DNA of 20,165 nucleotides. It comes from a virus. This document shows, in pieces, positions 4,371-12,263 of the stretch (position 1 is the first letter of the stretch; each line of letters begins with the position of its first letter). The notes below the pieces were generated by a model. That model was not told the origin of the DNA. It worked only from the letters and a program-made list of their open reading frames with translations, and did no database searches. The translations under genes were made by a program, and so were the position numbers. The DNA lies in the IMG/VR virus record IMGVR_UViG_3300031656_000049, positions 1 through 20,165 of that record; one strand, 5' to 3'.

Positions 4371-4740
4371 TGCCCCACACCAGACCTCGGACCTGACCTG
4401 ACCTAACTCCAGACCTGATCCCGGACCTGACCTCATCTAGGATTCATCAGACCTCGTGTAAGGATCTATCAGGATCTAGCAGATAGTTCATGTACATAAC
4501 CTCGTAACCATACACCACACCAGACCACACCAGACCAGACCACACCGTACCACGGAAAAAACCTCAATCCTTTCACGGGAAATATAGTAGCGCATTGTCT
4601 GTTGTAATAATACTATACGTGTTTGCACGCATATATACGACCGGGAACCTGGAACGACAGGGGGGCTGGGTAAACGAAAGCAGTTCGCCAAACCATAATG
4701 TTTTTAAATTGTATAGTGCAACCCCATGCTTCCATATTTG
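4371..4740. other. Non-coding strand-switch region with short repeats
   Basis: No convincing gene lies between the divergent arms. From about 4380 to 4440 there are repeated ACCTGACCT/CAGACC units. From about 4507 to 4550 there is a C/A-rich, G-poor tract made of CACACCAGAC-like units, whose other strand is GGTCTGGTGTGG-like. A short hairpin CGTG TTTG CACG lies at about 4618-4629. The region is richer in G+C than its surroundings. The 67-codon minus frame here is low-complexity and rejected as a gene. By position it may hold an origin or regulatory hub; this is inference. Confidence 0.5.
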
Positions 4741-4762
4741 CAATAAATTTTTTTTAAGCCTT

Positions 4763-4808
4763 GTGTGACAATAGGTTGTTATATATAATAGTAGTAGGCT
4801 AACGTCGC
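4763..4808 (+). promoter_or_regulatory. 46-bp two-arm promoter-like element, rightward copy
   Basis: GTGTGACAATAG at 4763-4774, 23 nt containing TATATAAT, then GCTAACGTCGC at 4798-4808. TTGTGT and TATAAT are 17 nt apart, a good -35/-10 layout. The element lies 38 nt upstream of the first rightward gene (4847) and shares both arms and spacing with the leftward copy at 2019-2064. Probable promoter of the late arm. Confidence 0.65.
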
Positions 4809-4846
4809 CTTTTTAAGTTTATTTAAACGCGCGTAATCATACAGGT

Positions 4847-5092
4847 ATGGCACAAAATTTATCAGCTACGGCGAGAAGAGACAAAGCGGCAAGAGACAAA
4901 GCGTATGCAATGACCCCTGACAGAAAGGCTAAGAAGACACATGCGGAGCGTGAAGCTAGAGCTAATCCTTCTGCAGCTAAGGGTAAAGATTTTGACCATA
5001 AGGACCAGAAGTGGAAAACGCCTGCTAAGAATAGAGGTAATGATGGGGAGGGTACCAAAAAAGAGGGTGGTAAAAAATACAATACTAAATAA
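4847..5092 (+). CDS. Small basic protein, first rightward gene, 81 aa
   Basis: Complete 81-codon frame, ATG at 4847, the first gene after the rightward promoter element. The product is very rich in Lys, Arg, Ala and Asp. It has a helical N-terminal half (ATARRDKAARDKAYAM), a DFDHKD segment at about 48-53, and a C-terminal NRGNDGEGTKKEGGKKY tail. It contains TPAKN at 58-62, close to the SPAK motif of the later virion-like proteins. No transmembrane segment. I recall similar small basic proteins in marine phages but know no function; DNA or RNA binding is plausible from composition only. Confidence 0.75.
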   Translation: MAQNLSATARRDKAARDKAYAMTPDRKAKKTHAEREARANPSAAKGKDFDHKDQKWKTPAKNRGNDGEGTKKEGGKKYNTK

Positions 5093-5096
5093 ACAC

Positions 5097-5507
5097 ATGG
5101 ATAAGATATTAAAGTTTTTCGGAGCTAGTGTTATAGGAGACATTGGGAAAGTCATAGATGATTTATTCACGAGTGATGAGGAGAGAGATGCTGCTAAGAA
5201 TAAGATCCTACAAGTATTAAAAGAAAAAGAATTAGAGCTGCAAAAAATGCAGACTGATATAATAATCGCAGAAGCAAAAGGTAACTGGCTACAAAGAAGC
5301 TGGAGACCAATTCTTATGTTAAGTTTCGGCTTTATAGTTATATACACAAAGTTTATATCTCAACTCGCATCACAATTAATAACACCTGTTCTAGAGCCAG
5401 AGTTCTGGAGCCTACTAAACTTAGGTATAGGGGGTTATGTTATTGGGCGTAGTGGAGAAAAAATAGCTGCAATAGTAGCGAATAAAATAAACATAACAAA
5501 AAAATAA
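5097..5507 (+). CDS. Holin, GTA-type three-TM family
   Basis: 136 codons from the ATG at 5097. An in-frame upstream extension exists but overlaps the previous gene and is not used. The layout matches the GTA-type 3TM holin family: an amphipathic N-terminus (KILKFFGASVIGDIGKVID), a charged coiled segment at about 26-60, and the signature GNWLQRSWRP at 62-71. Two membrane segments follow (about 71-88 and 103-117), then GRSGEK and a basic tail. Such holins form inner-membrane lesions that time lysis and release the endolysin. No endolysin is seen nearby. It sits at the start of the late arm, 4 nt after 4847-5092. Confidence 0.8.
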   Translation: MDKILKFFGASVIGDIGKVIDDLFTSDEERDAAKNKILQVLKEKELELQKMQTDIIIAEAKGNWLQRSWRPILMLSFGFIVIYTKFISQLASQLITPVLEPEFWSLLNLGIGGYVIGRSGEKIAAIVANKINITKK

Positions 5508-5517
5508 ATAAAAAACA

Positions 5518-5805
5518 ATGGGACAATTTTTTAACCAACCAGATTTTGGGACAGAAGCAAAAGCAATATTACCTACAGACACTATTGCTGCGGGAACAAA
5601 CCTTAAGGGTGCATGCTTATACGTGGGGATCGCGGGGGATATAAGCGTAATAATGACAAGCAAATTCGGACCTAATGGGGAATATCCGGTAGTACCAGCG
5701 GCAATAAAATTCAGAAACGTACCTGCAGGATCTATATTGCCTGTAATAGCTGATTTTGTAGTGGCAACCGGAACTACCGCCTCTGGTCTAGTAGCTTTAA
5801 AGTAA
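5518..5805 (+). CDS. Small putative virion protein, 95 aa
   Basis: Complete 95-codon frame starting MGQFFNQPDFGTEAKAIL. The product is rich in Ala, Gly, Thr, Val and Pro with short beta-like segments and almost no charge clusters, a composition typical of small virion decoration or tail-spike-associated proteins. I have seen similar proteins in environmental marine phages next to tail-fibre genes but cannot assign a function. It is followed after 1 nt by 5807-5974 and then by the large adhesin gene, so a role with the adhesin is a reasonable guess. Confidence 0.7.
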   Translation: MGQFFNQPDFGTEAKAILPTDTIAAGTNLKGACLYVGIAGDISVIMTSKFGPNGEYPVVPAAIKFRNVPAGSILPVIADFVVATGTTASGLVALK

Positions 5806-5806
5806 T

Positions 5807-5974
5807 ATGGCAGTTGGTAATGGCATGGGTATAGGAATCCCAATGGTAAACTTAGGTTTAGGAGCGAGCTCAGCAGTTCCCGGGTTATTAGCCCTTCTAC
5901 AAGCGCGTGCAACATATTACGAAAATCAAACATGTACAACCGCGATTTTAGATAAAATAGAAAAAATACAATAA
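5807..5974 (+). CDS. Small hydrophobic Gly/Ala-rich protein, 55 aa
   Basis: A 55-codon frame from an ATG at 5807 (1 nt after the previous stop) to a TAA at 5972-5974 (1 nt before the next ATG). The first 32 residues are Gly-, Ala- and Leu-rich (MAVGNGMGIGIPMVNLGLGA, then VPGLLALLQ) and could insert in a membrane or pack in the virion. The C-terminal part is a short polar helix (TTAILDKIEKIQ). The perfect packing between two genes argues that it is real. Function unknown. Confidence 0.65.
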   Translation: MAVGNGMGIGIPMVNLGLGASSAVPGLLALLQARATYYENQTCTTAILDKIEKIQ

Positions 5975-5975
5975 T

Positions 5976-8711
5976 ATGGCAAATTTACTTGAGTCTGCGA
6001 GTGTTGTACTGACACCGACAGCGTATAATAATGGCAAAGCACTATGCATTAAACCCGACGACGGAAGCGGTGACTTTGATTTCAGTAGAAATTCAGCCGC
6101 TACTCGTGTAAACGCTCAAGGGTTAGTTGAGGATGTTCAGATACTATCTAGTAATTTGGTGCAGAACGGCGATTTTAGTCAATTAGGAAGTCAAGAAATA
6201 ACTAATGGGAATTTTTCACAGCAAGGTTCGCAATTAATTGTAAACGGAGATTTTGCTACAGATAGCGATTGGAATTTAGGTGGCTCAGACACCCCTATAA
6301 TAGAAAACGGATTTTTAAAATTTGGTATATCAAATGGGACATATTCAAGGGCGAGACAAAATAATGCTTCTATCATTGGAAATTGCAAGGTTACTTATAC
6401 AGTCGTAAATAGTAGTGCTTCTACATTGGCAATTAGAGAATATGCAGGAGGAAACAACGAGAGTGTTCCTGCAACAATAGGCACGCATACAATTTATAAA
6501 AACTTTATTGCAAACGGAATTAGTTTTCAAGCAGGGGGTGTTGACGGTGGTGTCTTAGAAATAGATAATGTTTCAGTCGTTGAGGTGGGGCAAGATTGGA
6601 CAATAGCAAGCGGCTCGGGTTGGAGTATAGGAGAGGATAAAATAATTGGAGTTAATAGCTTAAATTTTTCAGCTTATCAAGCTTCTTTAGTATCTGGTAA
6701 AACATATAAAATAACTTATGAGGTTAAAGACTATGTAAGCGGTACTTTTGGAATTAGAGCAAACACCGCAGCAGGATTAACTGTTACTGCGAATGGTGTT
6801 TACACAGATTATATAACATCAAACGGAAATAAAGTTTATTTAATGGGTTTCGGAACTTTTAACGGCTCTGTAACAAATATTAGTGTTAAGGAAGTCGGGC
6901 AAAATTGGTTTAAAGATGCTAACTGGTCAATAGGTTATAATGTTGCTACAAGTACTGGTGGAGGTAGAATGTTTCAATCAATATCCGCTCTAGAAGGTAA
7001 CACAGGAACAAAAGTAAAAGTAAGTTTTAATATTACAGAGGTAACAAGTGGCGGTGTTAAAGTTGATTGTTATGGAGCGGCATCTTCTGTTATAACAGAA
7101 GTAGGAACACACACTTTTACAGGAACAACAACAAACTCATTAAACTTATACATTAATAATTCGGGCACTGGTAACTTAGTAGGTTCTGTAACGAATATTT
7201 CTGTAATCGAAATTACAAATGATACTAACCTACCTAGAATAAACTACGAGGGCTTCAGTTATCAAGATGCTTTAGGTAGTGAGGAAATTACAAATGGAGA
7301 CTTTTCTAGCGGAGCTACAGGTTGGGTTGTAGGTACAGGATGGAGTGTTGTAGATGGAAAAGCCAATAAAGTGTCGGGAACAGAAAGTGATATAAACCAA
7401 ACAAACGGCTTGGCAACGCAAGGTTTAAGTTATTTATTTAGCTATGACGTTAACTTAACATCGGGTACAGTACAAGCAGCAGTCAAGGGTGGTTCAGGTC
7501 AATTATTTAATACAGTTGGAACTCATACCGTATCAGAAATAATAGTAGCAGGCTCGGGACCTACAGATTTTAAGATTACTGCAAAATCCGGTTTCAATGG
7601 TTCAGTAGACAATGTATCTGTAAAAGAATATAAAGGGCAAGAAGTAGTGCCTAGTTCGGGCTGCGGAAACTGGTTGTGGGAACCTCAGTCAACAAACCTA
7701 ATAACTTATTCAGAAGATTTTACTCAGTGGGATAAAATAAATTCAAATGTAATTAGTATAAATGAAACAAATCCTATTAATTCTGTAGCTTATGAAATAG
7801 AATCTACTGTGTCCTCTAATAAATCAAGAATTTATTATAATAGTTTAATGGTTTCGGGCAGTAGTTATTCAACATCATATTTAGTAAAGCCGTCGTCAAA
7901 TTCTCCTCAATATTTGGGGTTTGCTTGCATTAGTAATACAACACCAGATGTTTTTTATAATTTTTCAAATAACCAATTTGAGGATAATACTATTGTGGGT
8001 AATGCAGCTAAATGTGAAAGTATACAAATGCTTAACGGTTGGAGGCTTTTAAAAGTGCCAATACATAATAATGTAACCAACACAAGACTCAATATTTATC
8101 AAGGTGGTATCTCGGGCGGCGAGCTAATAGGAGTTAATGGTCAGTCTTATTATTTAAAATTCGCACAATTAGAAGAACAATCCTACGTAACATCTTACAT
8201 ACCCACAGATGGAACAACAGTAACACGTAATCAAGATGCCTGTACCAATGGAGGTAGTGTTTCAACAATAAACTCAACAGAGGGTGTTTTATATGCAGAG
8301 ATAGCAGCTTTGGCAAATGAAAATGTTCAGAGAATTTTAAGTATAAGTGACGGAACACATAACAACACTGTAAAACTTGGCTTTTTAAATAGTGCTACAG
8401 ACTATAGACTCTTCGCAGACATTAGATTAGGTGGTGTTAATCAAGCCTTTTTAACATTTAATTTCGGAGCAGTTGCACCAACTTTTAAAAAGTGTGCTAT
8501 AAAGTATAAACAAAATGATTTTGCCTTGTGGATTGATGGTGTAGAGGTTGCAACAGATACAAGTGGTAATACTTTTTCTGCAAATACTTTAAATGAATTG
8601 ACTTTTACAAGGGGAGATGCTGCTCAAAATTTCTTCGGAGAAACTAAATGCCTAGCAGTTTGGAAAGAGGCTTTAACAGATACACAACTTGCAGAACTAA
8701 CAACTATATAG
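5976..8711 (+). CDS. Large tail fibre / adhesin with carbohydrate-binding-like repeats
   Basis: 911 codons. An N-terminal module has the FSRNSAATRVNAQGLVED motif (about 36-53), a phrase common in phage tail proteins. It is followed by repeated NGDF/NGNF segments (about 64, 77, 90 and again near 440) with downstream Trp and Gly, as in family 4/9/22-type carbohydrate-binding jelly-rolls. At about 560-585 comes WEPQSTNLITYSEDF, another recurring phage-tail phrase beginning a further module. The last about 145 residues (from 768) look like a LamG/concanavalin-A-like domain (DGTHNNTVKLGF, later DGVEVATDTSGN). No signal peptide. Most likely the receptor-binding protein recognising surface glycans of the host; the internal repetition suggests module duplication. 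Module boundaries are estimates by eye. Confidence 0.75.
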   Translation: MANLLESASVVLTPTAYNNGKALCIKPDDGSGDFDFSRNSAATRVNAQGLVEDVQILSSNLVQNGDFSQLGSQEITNGNFSQQGSQLIVNGDFATDSDWNLGGSDTPIIENGFLKFGISNGTYSRARQNNASIIGNCKVTYTVVNSSASTLAIREYAGGNNESVPATIGTHTIYKNFIANGISFQAGGVDGGVLEIDNVSVVEVGQDWTIASGSGWSIGEDKIIGVNSLNFSAYQASLVSGKTYKITYEVKDYVSGTFGIRANTAAGLTVTANGVYTDYITSNGNKVYLMGFGTFNGSVTNISVKEVGQNWFKDANWSIGYNVATSTGGGRMFQSISALEGNTGTKVKVSFNITEVTSGGVKVDCYGAASSVITEVGTHTFTGTTTNSLNLYINNSGTGNLVGSVTNISVIEITNDTNLPRINYEGFSYQDALGSEEITNGDFSSGATGWVVGTGWSVVDGKANKVSGTESDINQTNGLATQGLSYLFSYDVNLTSGTVQAAVKGGSGQLFNTVGTHTVSEIIVAGSGPTDFKITAKSGFNGSVDNVSVKEYKGQEVVPSSGCGNWLWEPQSTNLITYSEDFTQWDKINSNVISINETNPINSVAYEIESTVSSNKSRIYYNSLMVSGSSYSTSYLVKPSSNSPQYLGFACISNTTPDVFYNFSNNQFEDNTIVGNAAKCESIQMLNGWRLLKVPIHNNVTNTRLNIYQGGISGGELIGVNGQSYYLKFAQLEEQSYVTSYIPTDGTTVTRNQDACTNGGSVSTINSTEGVLYAEIAALANENVQRILSISDGTHNNTVKLGFLNSATDYRLFADIRLGGVNQAFLTFNFGAVAPTFKKCAIKYKQNDFALWIDGVEVATDTSGNTFSANTLNELTFTRGDAAQNFFGETKCLAVWKEALTDTQLAELTTI

Positions 8712-8713
8712 AT

Positions 8714-9043
8714 ATGATGCAAATATATAAAACGAATTTTCCAACAGAACAACAAGGGAAAGACTACCTATTAAATCTAGGGGTAATAGTAGAAGTAGAG
8801 GGAGAAATAGTCTTTGCTAAAAATACGGCGGCGGTTGTTTATATTGGCAAGGTGGTAGAAGTACCAGCTACGTACGATGCAGATGGTAATATTCTAACAC
8901 CAGCAGTTTACTATGACGGCTATGCCATTGACGTTATGTCAAGTTCTGATTTGGATTTTGGAACTTATGAGGTATATCCAGGTGATGACGCAGCGCATAG
9001 CTTTTACGGATGGGCAAAAAGCGCGGAAGTACCGCCTAGTTAG
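8714..9043 (+). CDS. Hypothetical protein downstream of adhesin, 109 aa
   Basis: 109 codons from the ATG at 8714 (a second ATG follows at 8717). A longer in-frame start at 8648 would overlap the adhesin gene by 64 nt and is not preferred. The product begins MMQIYKTNFPTEQQGKDYL and is acidic and beta-rich, with a TYDADGNILTPAVYYDGYAI segment. Its position directly after the receptor-binding protein is where phages often keep a fibre assembly chaperone or a small tail component, but no motif supports either. Last gene before the 100-nt gap at 9044-9143. Confidence 0.65.
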   Translation: MMQIYKTNFPTEQQGKDYLLNLGVIVEVEGEIVFAKNTAAVVYIGKVVEVPATYDADGNILTPAVYYDGYAIDVMSSSDLDFGTYEVYPGDDAAHSFYGWAKSAEVPPS

Positions 9044-9087
9044 ATCGCAAGATTAAATCAAAGCAATAATAGAACAATAAAACCAAG

Positions 9088-9116
9088 TTTTTTATAATTA
9101 CACGTAACTATATAAT
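9088..9116 (+). promoter_or_regulatory. Possible internal rightward promoter
   Basis: In one of the few gaps of the late arm, TATAAT at 9111-9116 follows a T-run at 9088-9093 with 17 nt between. It lies 28 nt upstream of the ATG at 9144. It lacks the two arms of the 46-bp element. The AT-rich background makes a chance match likely, so this is weak. Confidence 0.3.
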
Positions 9117-9143
9117 AAGAGTTTAAAACAAACAAATAAATAA

Positions 9144-9515
9144 ATGGCAAAAAGAATTAGAATACCAGGGTTTAGAAATGATATAATGTTGAACGCGGAT
9201 GAAATTATGTATGCAGAAGTGGGAGGTGATAAAAGAGCTCCCTATGTAGCAATATACTTTAATAACGCAGACGCTGTCGTACAAGACACAAAAAGGGCTG
9301 AGGCACACCCTAATGGTTTGATAGCGCTAAACATTAGCATACTATCGTTAGATGCTCTTTCAGAATGTCAAAAGTTGCTGCAAGGTATTAACAATGCTCT
9401 TACGGGATTTGGTAACGGGTTAACCGTTGTAGATCATAATTACGGTGACATTGCAACTGTAATTTGGCAAACAAACAATGTAACTCCATCTGTTATTGCC
9501 CCTAAAAAACTTTAA
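9144..9515 (+). CDS. Hypothetical protein upstream of groEL, 123 aa
   Basis: Complete 123-codon frame starting MAKRIRIPGFRNDIMLNAD. The product shows alternating beta-type segments (ADEIMYAEVGG, APYVAIYFNNADAVVQ) and a helix around 70-85 (LSLDALSECQKLLQGINNAL). A compact alpha/beta protein is likely; no family recognised. It is the first gene after the 9044-9143 gap and 31 nt before groEL, so it probably shares a transcript with the chaperonin genes. It could be a small virion protein; this is inference from neighbours. Confidence 0.65.
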   Translation: MAKRIRIPGFRNDIMLNADEIMYAEVGGDKRAPYVAIYFNNADAVVQDTKRAEAHPNGLIALNISILSLDALSECQKLLQGINNALTGFGNGLTVVDHNYGDIATVIWQTNNVTPSVIAPKKL

Positions 9516-9546
9516 ATAAAATAAATTAACAATTAAATAAAATAAA

Positions 9547-11145
9547 ATGGAATTTAATCTACCAAGTCAAATCGTAAAAGATTTGAATTTCGGCGATAAG
9601 GCACGAAATAAAATATTGTCAGGCGTTTATAAATTATCCGACGCAGTGAAGTCAACATTAGGAGCTTCAGGAAAATGCGTAATATATGAGGACGCAATGG
9701 GCAGACCGGTGATAACAAAAGACGGGGTAACCGTTGCAGAAAGCGTAGTCTTAATGGACCCGGTCGAGAACATAGGTGCAACCTTGATAAAGGAAGCAGC
9801 TAATAATACAGTGAGAGAAGCAGGTGACGGTACTACTACAGCTACCGTTCTTGCCTCTTCATTATTAACAGGATTAAACCAATACAAGGGTGAAGAAAAG
9901 ATTAGGAGTATTAAAGACGGCATTCAAGAATGTTATAAAGAAATTGTGGATTACCTTGACGATGCCAGCATACCAGTTGAAGGAGACATGCTTAAACAGG
10001 TTGCTTATATCAGTTGTAATAATGACAAAAGTCTTGGAGACAAAATTGGAGAAGCTTTCGAAAAAGTTGGAAAGAATGGTGTCGTTCTAATGGAAGACTC
10101 CGAAACAAATGATACGTATGTAGACTTTGTGGAAGGGACTCAATTTAATGCGGGTATTAAATCTCAACATTTATTAACAGACAAAGACAAAGGGACAGCC
10201 GTACTTGAAAATCCATACGTTTTAATAGTGAGTTCAAATATACCAAGTGTACGACGTATACAAAGCATACTAGAGCATGTAGTTAAAACAAAAAGAGCAT
10301 TGCTTATAGTTGCTCCTATGGACCAGCAACCGTACGCTACATTGTTAGCGAACAAGGTTAAGGGTAATATAAAAGTAAACATTGTTGATCTCCCGGGGTT
10401 TGGGCCAACTAAGCAAGATACAATTGAAGACTTAGCTATATTAACAGGGGCCACTGTTGTAAACGAAGAACTTGGTGATGATTTAGACTTAATAGATCCA
10501 GGCGTTTTAGGAGAAGTGATAAAATCTGTTACTGATAGCAAGAACACTACCTTGCAAATTAAAGAAAACACAGATGATTTATCTGAAAGGATAATAGAAG
10601 TAAACAATAAAATAGAGAAAGAAACAAACGGTTATATCAAGAAGAAGCTTGAAGCGCGTTTGTCTATGCTAACAGGTAAGGTTGGTGTCATTTATGTAGG
10701 TGCCGATTCAGCTGTTGAACTGAAAGAAAAGAAAGATAGAGTTGAAGACGCAATCCACGCGACTAAAGCTGCTTTACAAGAGGGTATTATACCCGGAGGC
10801 GGAACTGCTTTATTAAACGCTTCTCAACTTATAGAGCCTAAAAACGATGGTTACAGCATATTGTTAAAAGCTATACAAGAGCCATACAATATAATACTAG
10901 GTAATGCGGGGTATTCTGATTACGAATTTCCAAAAGCTAGATCAGAAGCAAGCGACGCCAAGGAAGACTGGGTAGGTATCGGAGTAGATGTAACTTGCGG
11001 TTGTTATAAAAGAATGATAGAAAGCGGCATTATAGATCCCGTGCTAGTAACCAAGTCTGCGTTAAAGAATGCGATAAGCGTTGCTACCACAATTATATCA
11101 GCTGATTGTATAATCTCAAATGTAAGATCTCTTGAAAGCAATTAA
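9547..11145 (+). CDS. groEL: Phage-encoded chaperonin GroEL
   Basis: 532 codons, close to bacterial GroEL length. The equatorial ATP site is intact: TKDGVTVA at 57-64 (Asp59 equivalent to E. coli Asp52), GDGTTT at 93-98 (Asp94 equivalent to Asp87), VEDA at 399-402 (Asp401 equivalent to Asp398) and PGGG at 416-419. The apical region is diverged, with LPGFGPTKQDTIEDLAILTG retained. The C-terminus ends SNVRSLESN without the flexible GGM-repeat tail common in bacterial GroEL. This is an ATP-driven double-ring folding chamber acting with the overlapping GroES. Phages that carry chaperonins are thought to use them for virion proteins; here it lies within the virion gene block. The A-rich start region has no Shine-Dalgarno. 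Confidence 0.95.
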   Translation: MEFNLPSQIVKDLNFGDKARNKILSGVYKLSDAVKSTLGASGKCVIYEDAMGRPVITKDGVTVAESVVLMDPVENIGATLIKEAANNTVREAGDGTTTATVLASSLLTGLNQYKGEEKIRSIKDGIQECYKEIVDYLDDASIPVEGDMLKQVAYISCNNDKSLGDKIGEAFEKVGKNGVVLMEDSETNDTYVDFVEGTQFNAGIKSQHLLTDKDKGTAVLENPYVLIVSSNIPSVRRIQSILEHVVKTKRALLIVAPMDQQPYATLLANKVKGNIKVNIVDLPGFGPTKQDTIEDLAILTGATVVNEELGDDLDLIDPGVLGEVIKSVTDSKNTTLQIKENTDDLSERIIEVNNKIEKETNGYIKKKLEARLSMLTGKVGVIYVGADSAVELKEKKDRVEDAIHATKAALQEGIIPGGGTALLNASQLIEPKNDGYSILLKAIQEPYNIILGNAGYSDYEFPKARSEASDAKEDWVGIGVDVTCGCYKRMIESGIIDPVLVTKSALKNAISVATTIISADCIISNVRSLESN

Positions 11146-11389
11146 CTACTACATCGTTATAGATAAGATAAAGGAGGCTCCCAAAACGGTTGCTGGCCTA
11201 GAATTAACTGAAACACAGAACACGGACATTAGGTATTTAAAAGCTGAGGTTATAAGCGCTGGTGATAAAGTTGATTATATAAAAGAAGGTAGTGTTGTTA
11301 GATATGACAAGCACGCAGGGCATGGGATAGAATGGAATGACAAAATGTATCACGTCATTACTATAAATGATATAGTGCTAGTTGAATGA
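11132..11389 (+). CDS. groES: Phage-encoded co-chaperonin GroES (TTG start)
   Basis: 85 codons, slightly shorter than bacterial GroES (about 95-97). The order matches GroES: an N-terminal beta strand (YYIVIDKI), a mobile-loop-like stretch (APKTVAGLELTET, about 16-28), then a core with EVISAGDKVDYIKEGSVVRYDKHAG, and DIVLVE at the end. The start is TTG at 11132, overlapping groEL by 14 nt. A TAA lies in frame at 11123-11125 and no ATG is available, so TTG is the only sensible start. It caps the GroEL cylinder. Overlap at both ends (ATGA with the next gene) implies coupled translation with groEL and the winged-helix-like gene. Confidence 0.88.
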   Translation: MKAINYYIVIDKIKEAPKTVAGLELTETQNTDIRYLKAEVISAGDKVDYIKEGSVVRYDKHAGHGIEWNDKMYHVITINDIVLVE

Positions 11390-11826
11390 GACTAAGCGCG
11401 CAAGATCTAAGAAATAAGAATATCTTTAAGTATTACAGGCTCGTTAGAAAATGGGCTTGTAAAACTTACGGATTAAAAGACGCAGATTTAGAGTTACTTA
11501 TTTACTTAGATTGTAAAAAGCATTTTATACGTAATGATTTTATTAATGGTGCATATACGTATTCCTGGGATAAAGCAAGATGGGAAAGATTGCGCAAAAA
11601 CGAATGGATAACCATTTTTAGCAAAAGGAATAGAACTACGATGAAGTATAACACTTATACCACATCGTTTAAGTGTAAGCAACTTATAACAAGAATATAT
11701 AGAATATTACTCGGCGAGGAAGATTTACCTACGTCGACAAAGAGCACATTTTATAAAAATAAAACGTATACAGATAAAGTGTTTAACCATGCTATCGATA
11801 ACATGATAAAAGATAGCGAACGATAA
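11386..11826 (+). CDS. Winged-helix-like protein, 146 aa
   Basis: 146 codons, ATG overlapping the groES stop as ATGA. The product is basic. The segment ADLELLIYLDCKKHFIRNDF (about 33-52), then TYSWDKARWERLRKNEWI and a strand pair with RTTMKYNTYTTSFKCKQLITRIYRILLGEED, reads like a MarR-type winged helix: helix, recognition helix, beta wing and C-terminal helix. I recall similar proteins in late regions of Bacteroidota phages. It may be a DNA-binding regulator of late genes or a structural use of the fold. The fold call is inference from pattern, not from a search. Confidence 0.65.
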   Translation: MRLSAQDLRNKNIFKYYRLVRKWACKTYGLKDADLELLIYLDCKKHFIRNDFINGAYTYSWDKARWERLRKNEWITIFSKRNRTTMKYNTYTTSFKCKQLITRIYRILLGEEDLPTSTKSTFYKNKTYTDKVFNHAIDNMIKDSER

Positions 11827-11836
11827 AAATAAGACT

Positions 11837-12262
11837 ATGGCATTTAAAATGACTCCAAAGTCCCCAACCTTAATGGCAACGGGCAAATTCGGATCACCGG
11901 CAAAAAACATGAACAAAGGGTATGGTCCCGCAAAGACTTCTTCTCCAGCTAAGCAAAAATCAGGCAACAGCATGACAGCAGCGGAAAAGAAAGCAATGAA
12001 TGATAGGTCTGTATTTGGACCTGACGGCAAAAATGTTGCAAAGCCACCAAAAAGCAAATCTAAGTCAAAATACGATCTTGATACAACTGCCCCAAAAAAA
12101 GGAAATAAAAATGTTAAAGGGGAAAAGTACGGCAAGTCTCCTGCTAAAAAGAATGGTATGAAATACGATATCAAAGAAGCTAGCAATCAAAATCTTACTG
12201 CAAAGGCTAGAAAACATTTTGCTGAAAATGCTCAACACGATTCTAAGAAAGGGTCTAGATAG
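11837..12262 (+). CDS. Lys-rich protein with three SPAK motifs, 141 aa
   Basis: 141 codons starting MAFKMTPKSPTLMATGKFG. The product is strongly basic and low in complexity, probably disordered. It carries SPAK at 20-23, 36-39 and 101-104 plus GPAK at 30-33, and a KSKSKSK run at about 72-78. It is the first of four adjacent genes whose products share Ser-Pro-x-Lys/Arg motifs, in the position where virion scaffolding, internal head or minor capsid proteins would be expected upstream of terminase and portal. I recall similar SPAK-bearing proteins in marine phages, without known function. DNA-binding or internal head protein is inference. Confidence 0.7.
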   Translation: MAFKMTPKSPTLMATGKFGSPAKNMNKGYGPAKTSSPAKQKSGNSMTAAEKKAMNDRSVFGPDGKNVAKPPKSKSKSKYDLDTTAPKKGNKNVKGEKYGKSPAKKNGMKYDIKEASNQNLTAKARKHFAENAQHDSKKGSR

Positions 12263-12263
12263 T

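Noticed and set aside
4488-4691. 67-codon minus-strand frame in the strand-switch region
   Set aside because: The product ends in low-complexity Cys/Gly/Leu/Val/Trp repeats that simply translate the CACACCAGAC repeat tract; no start context or promoter element precedes it.
4600-4730. Possible tRNA or structured RNA in the strand-switch region
   Set aside because: I looked for a T-arm and acceptor pairing around the GC-richer stretch; there is only a short CGTG/CACG hairpin and no cloverleaf.
4862-5347. 161-codon minus-strand frame opposite the basic protein and holin genes
   Set aside because: Ser/Phe/Leu-rich antisense shadow of two good rightward genes; no leftward promoter element precedes it.
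10164-10607. 147-codon minus-strand frame inside groEL
   Set aside because: Antisense shadow of conserved groEL sequence, with Ser/Leu/Val-rich composition typical of reverse frames.
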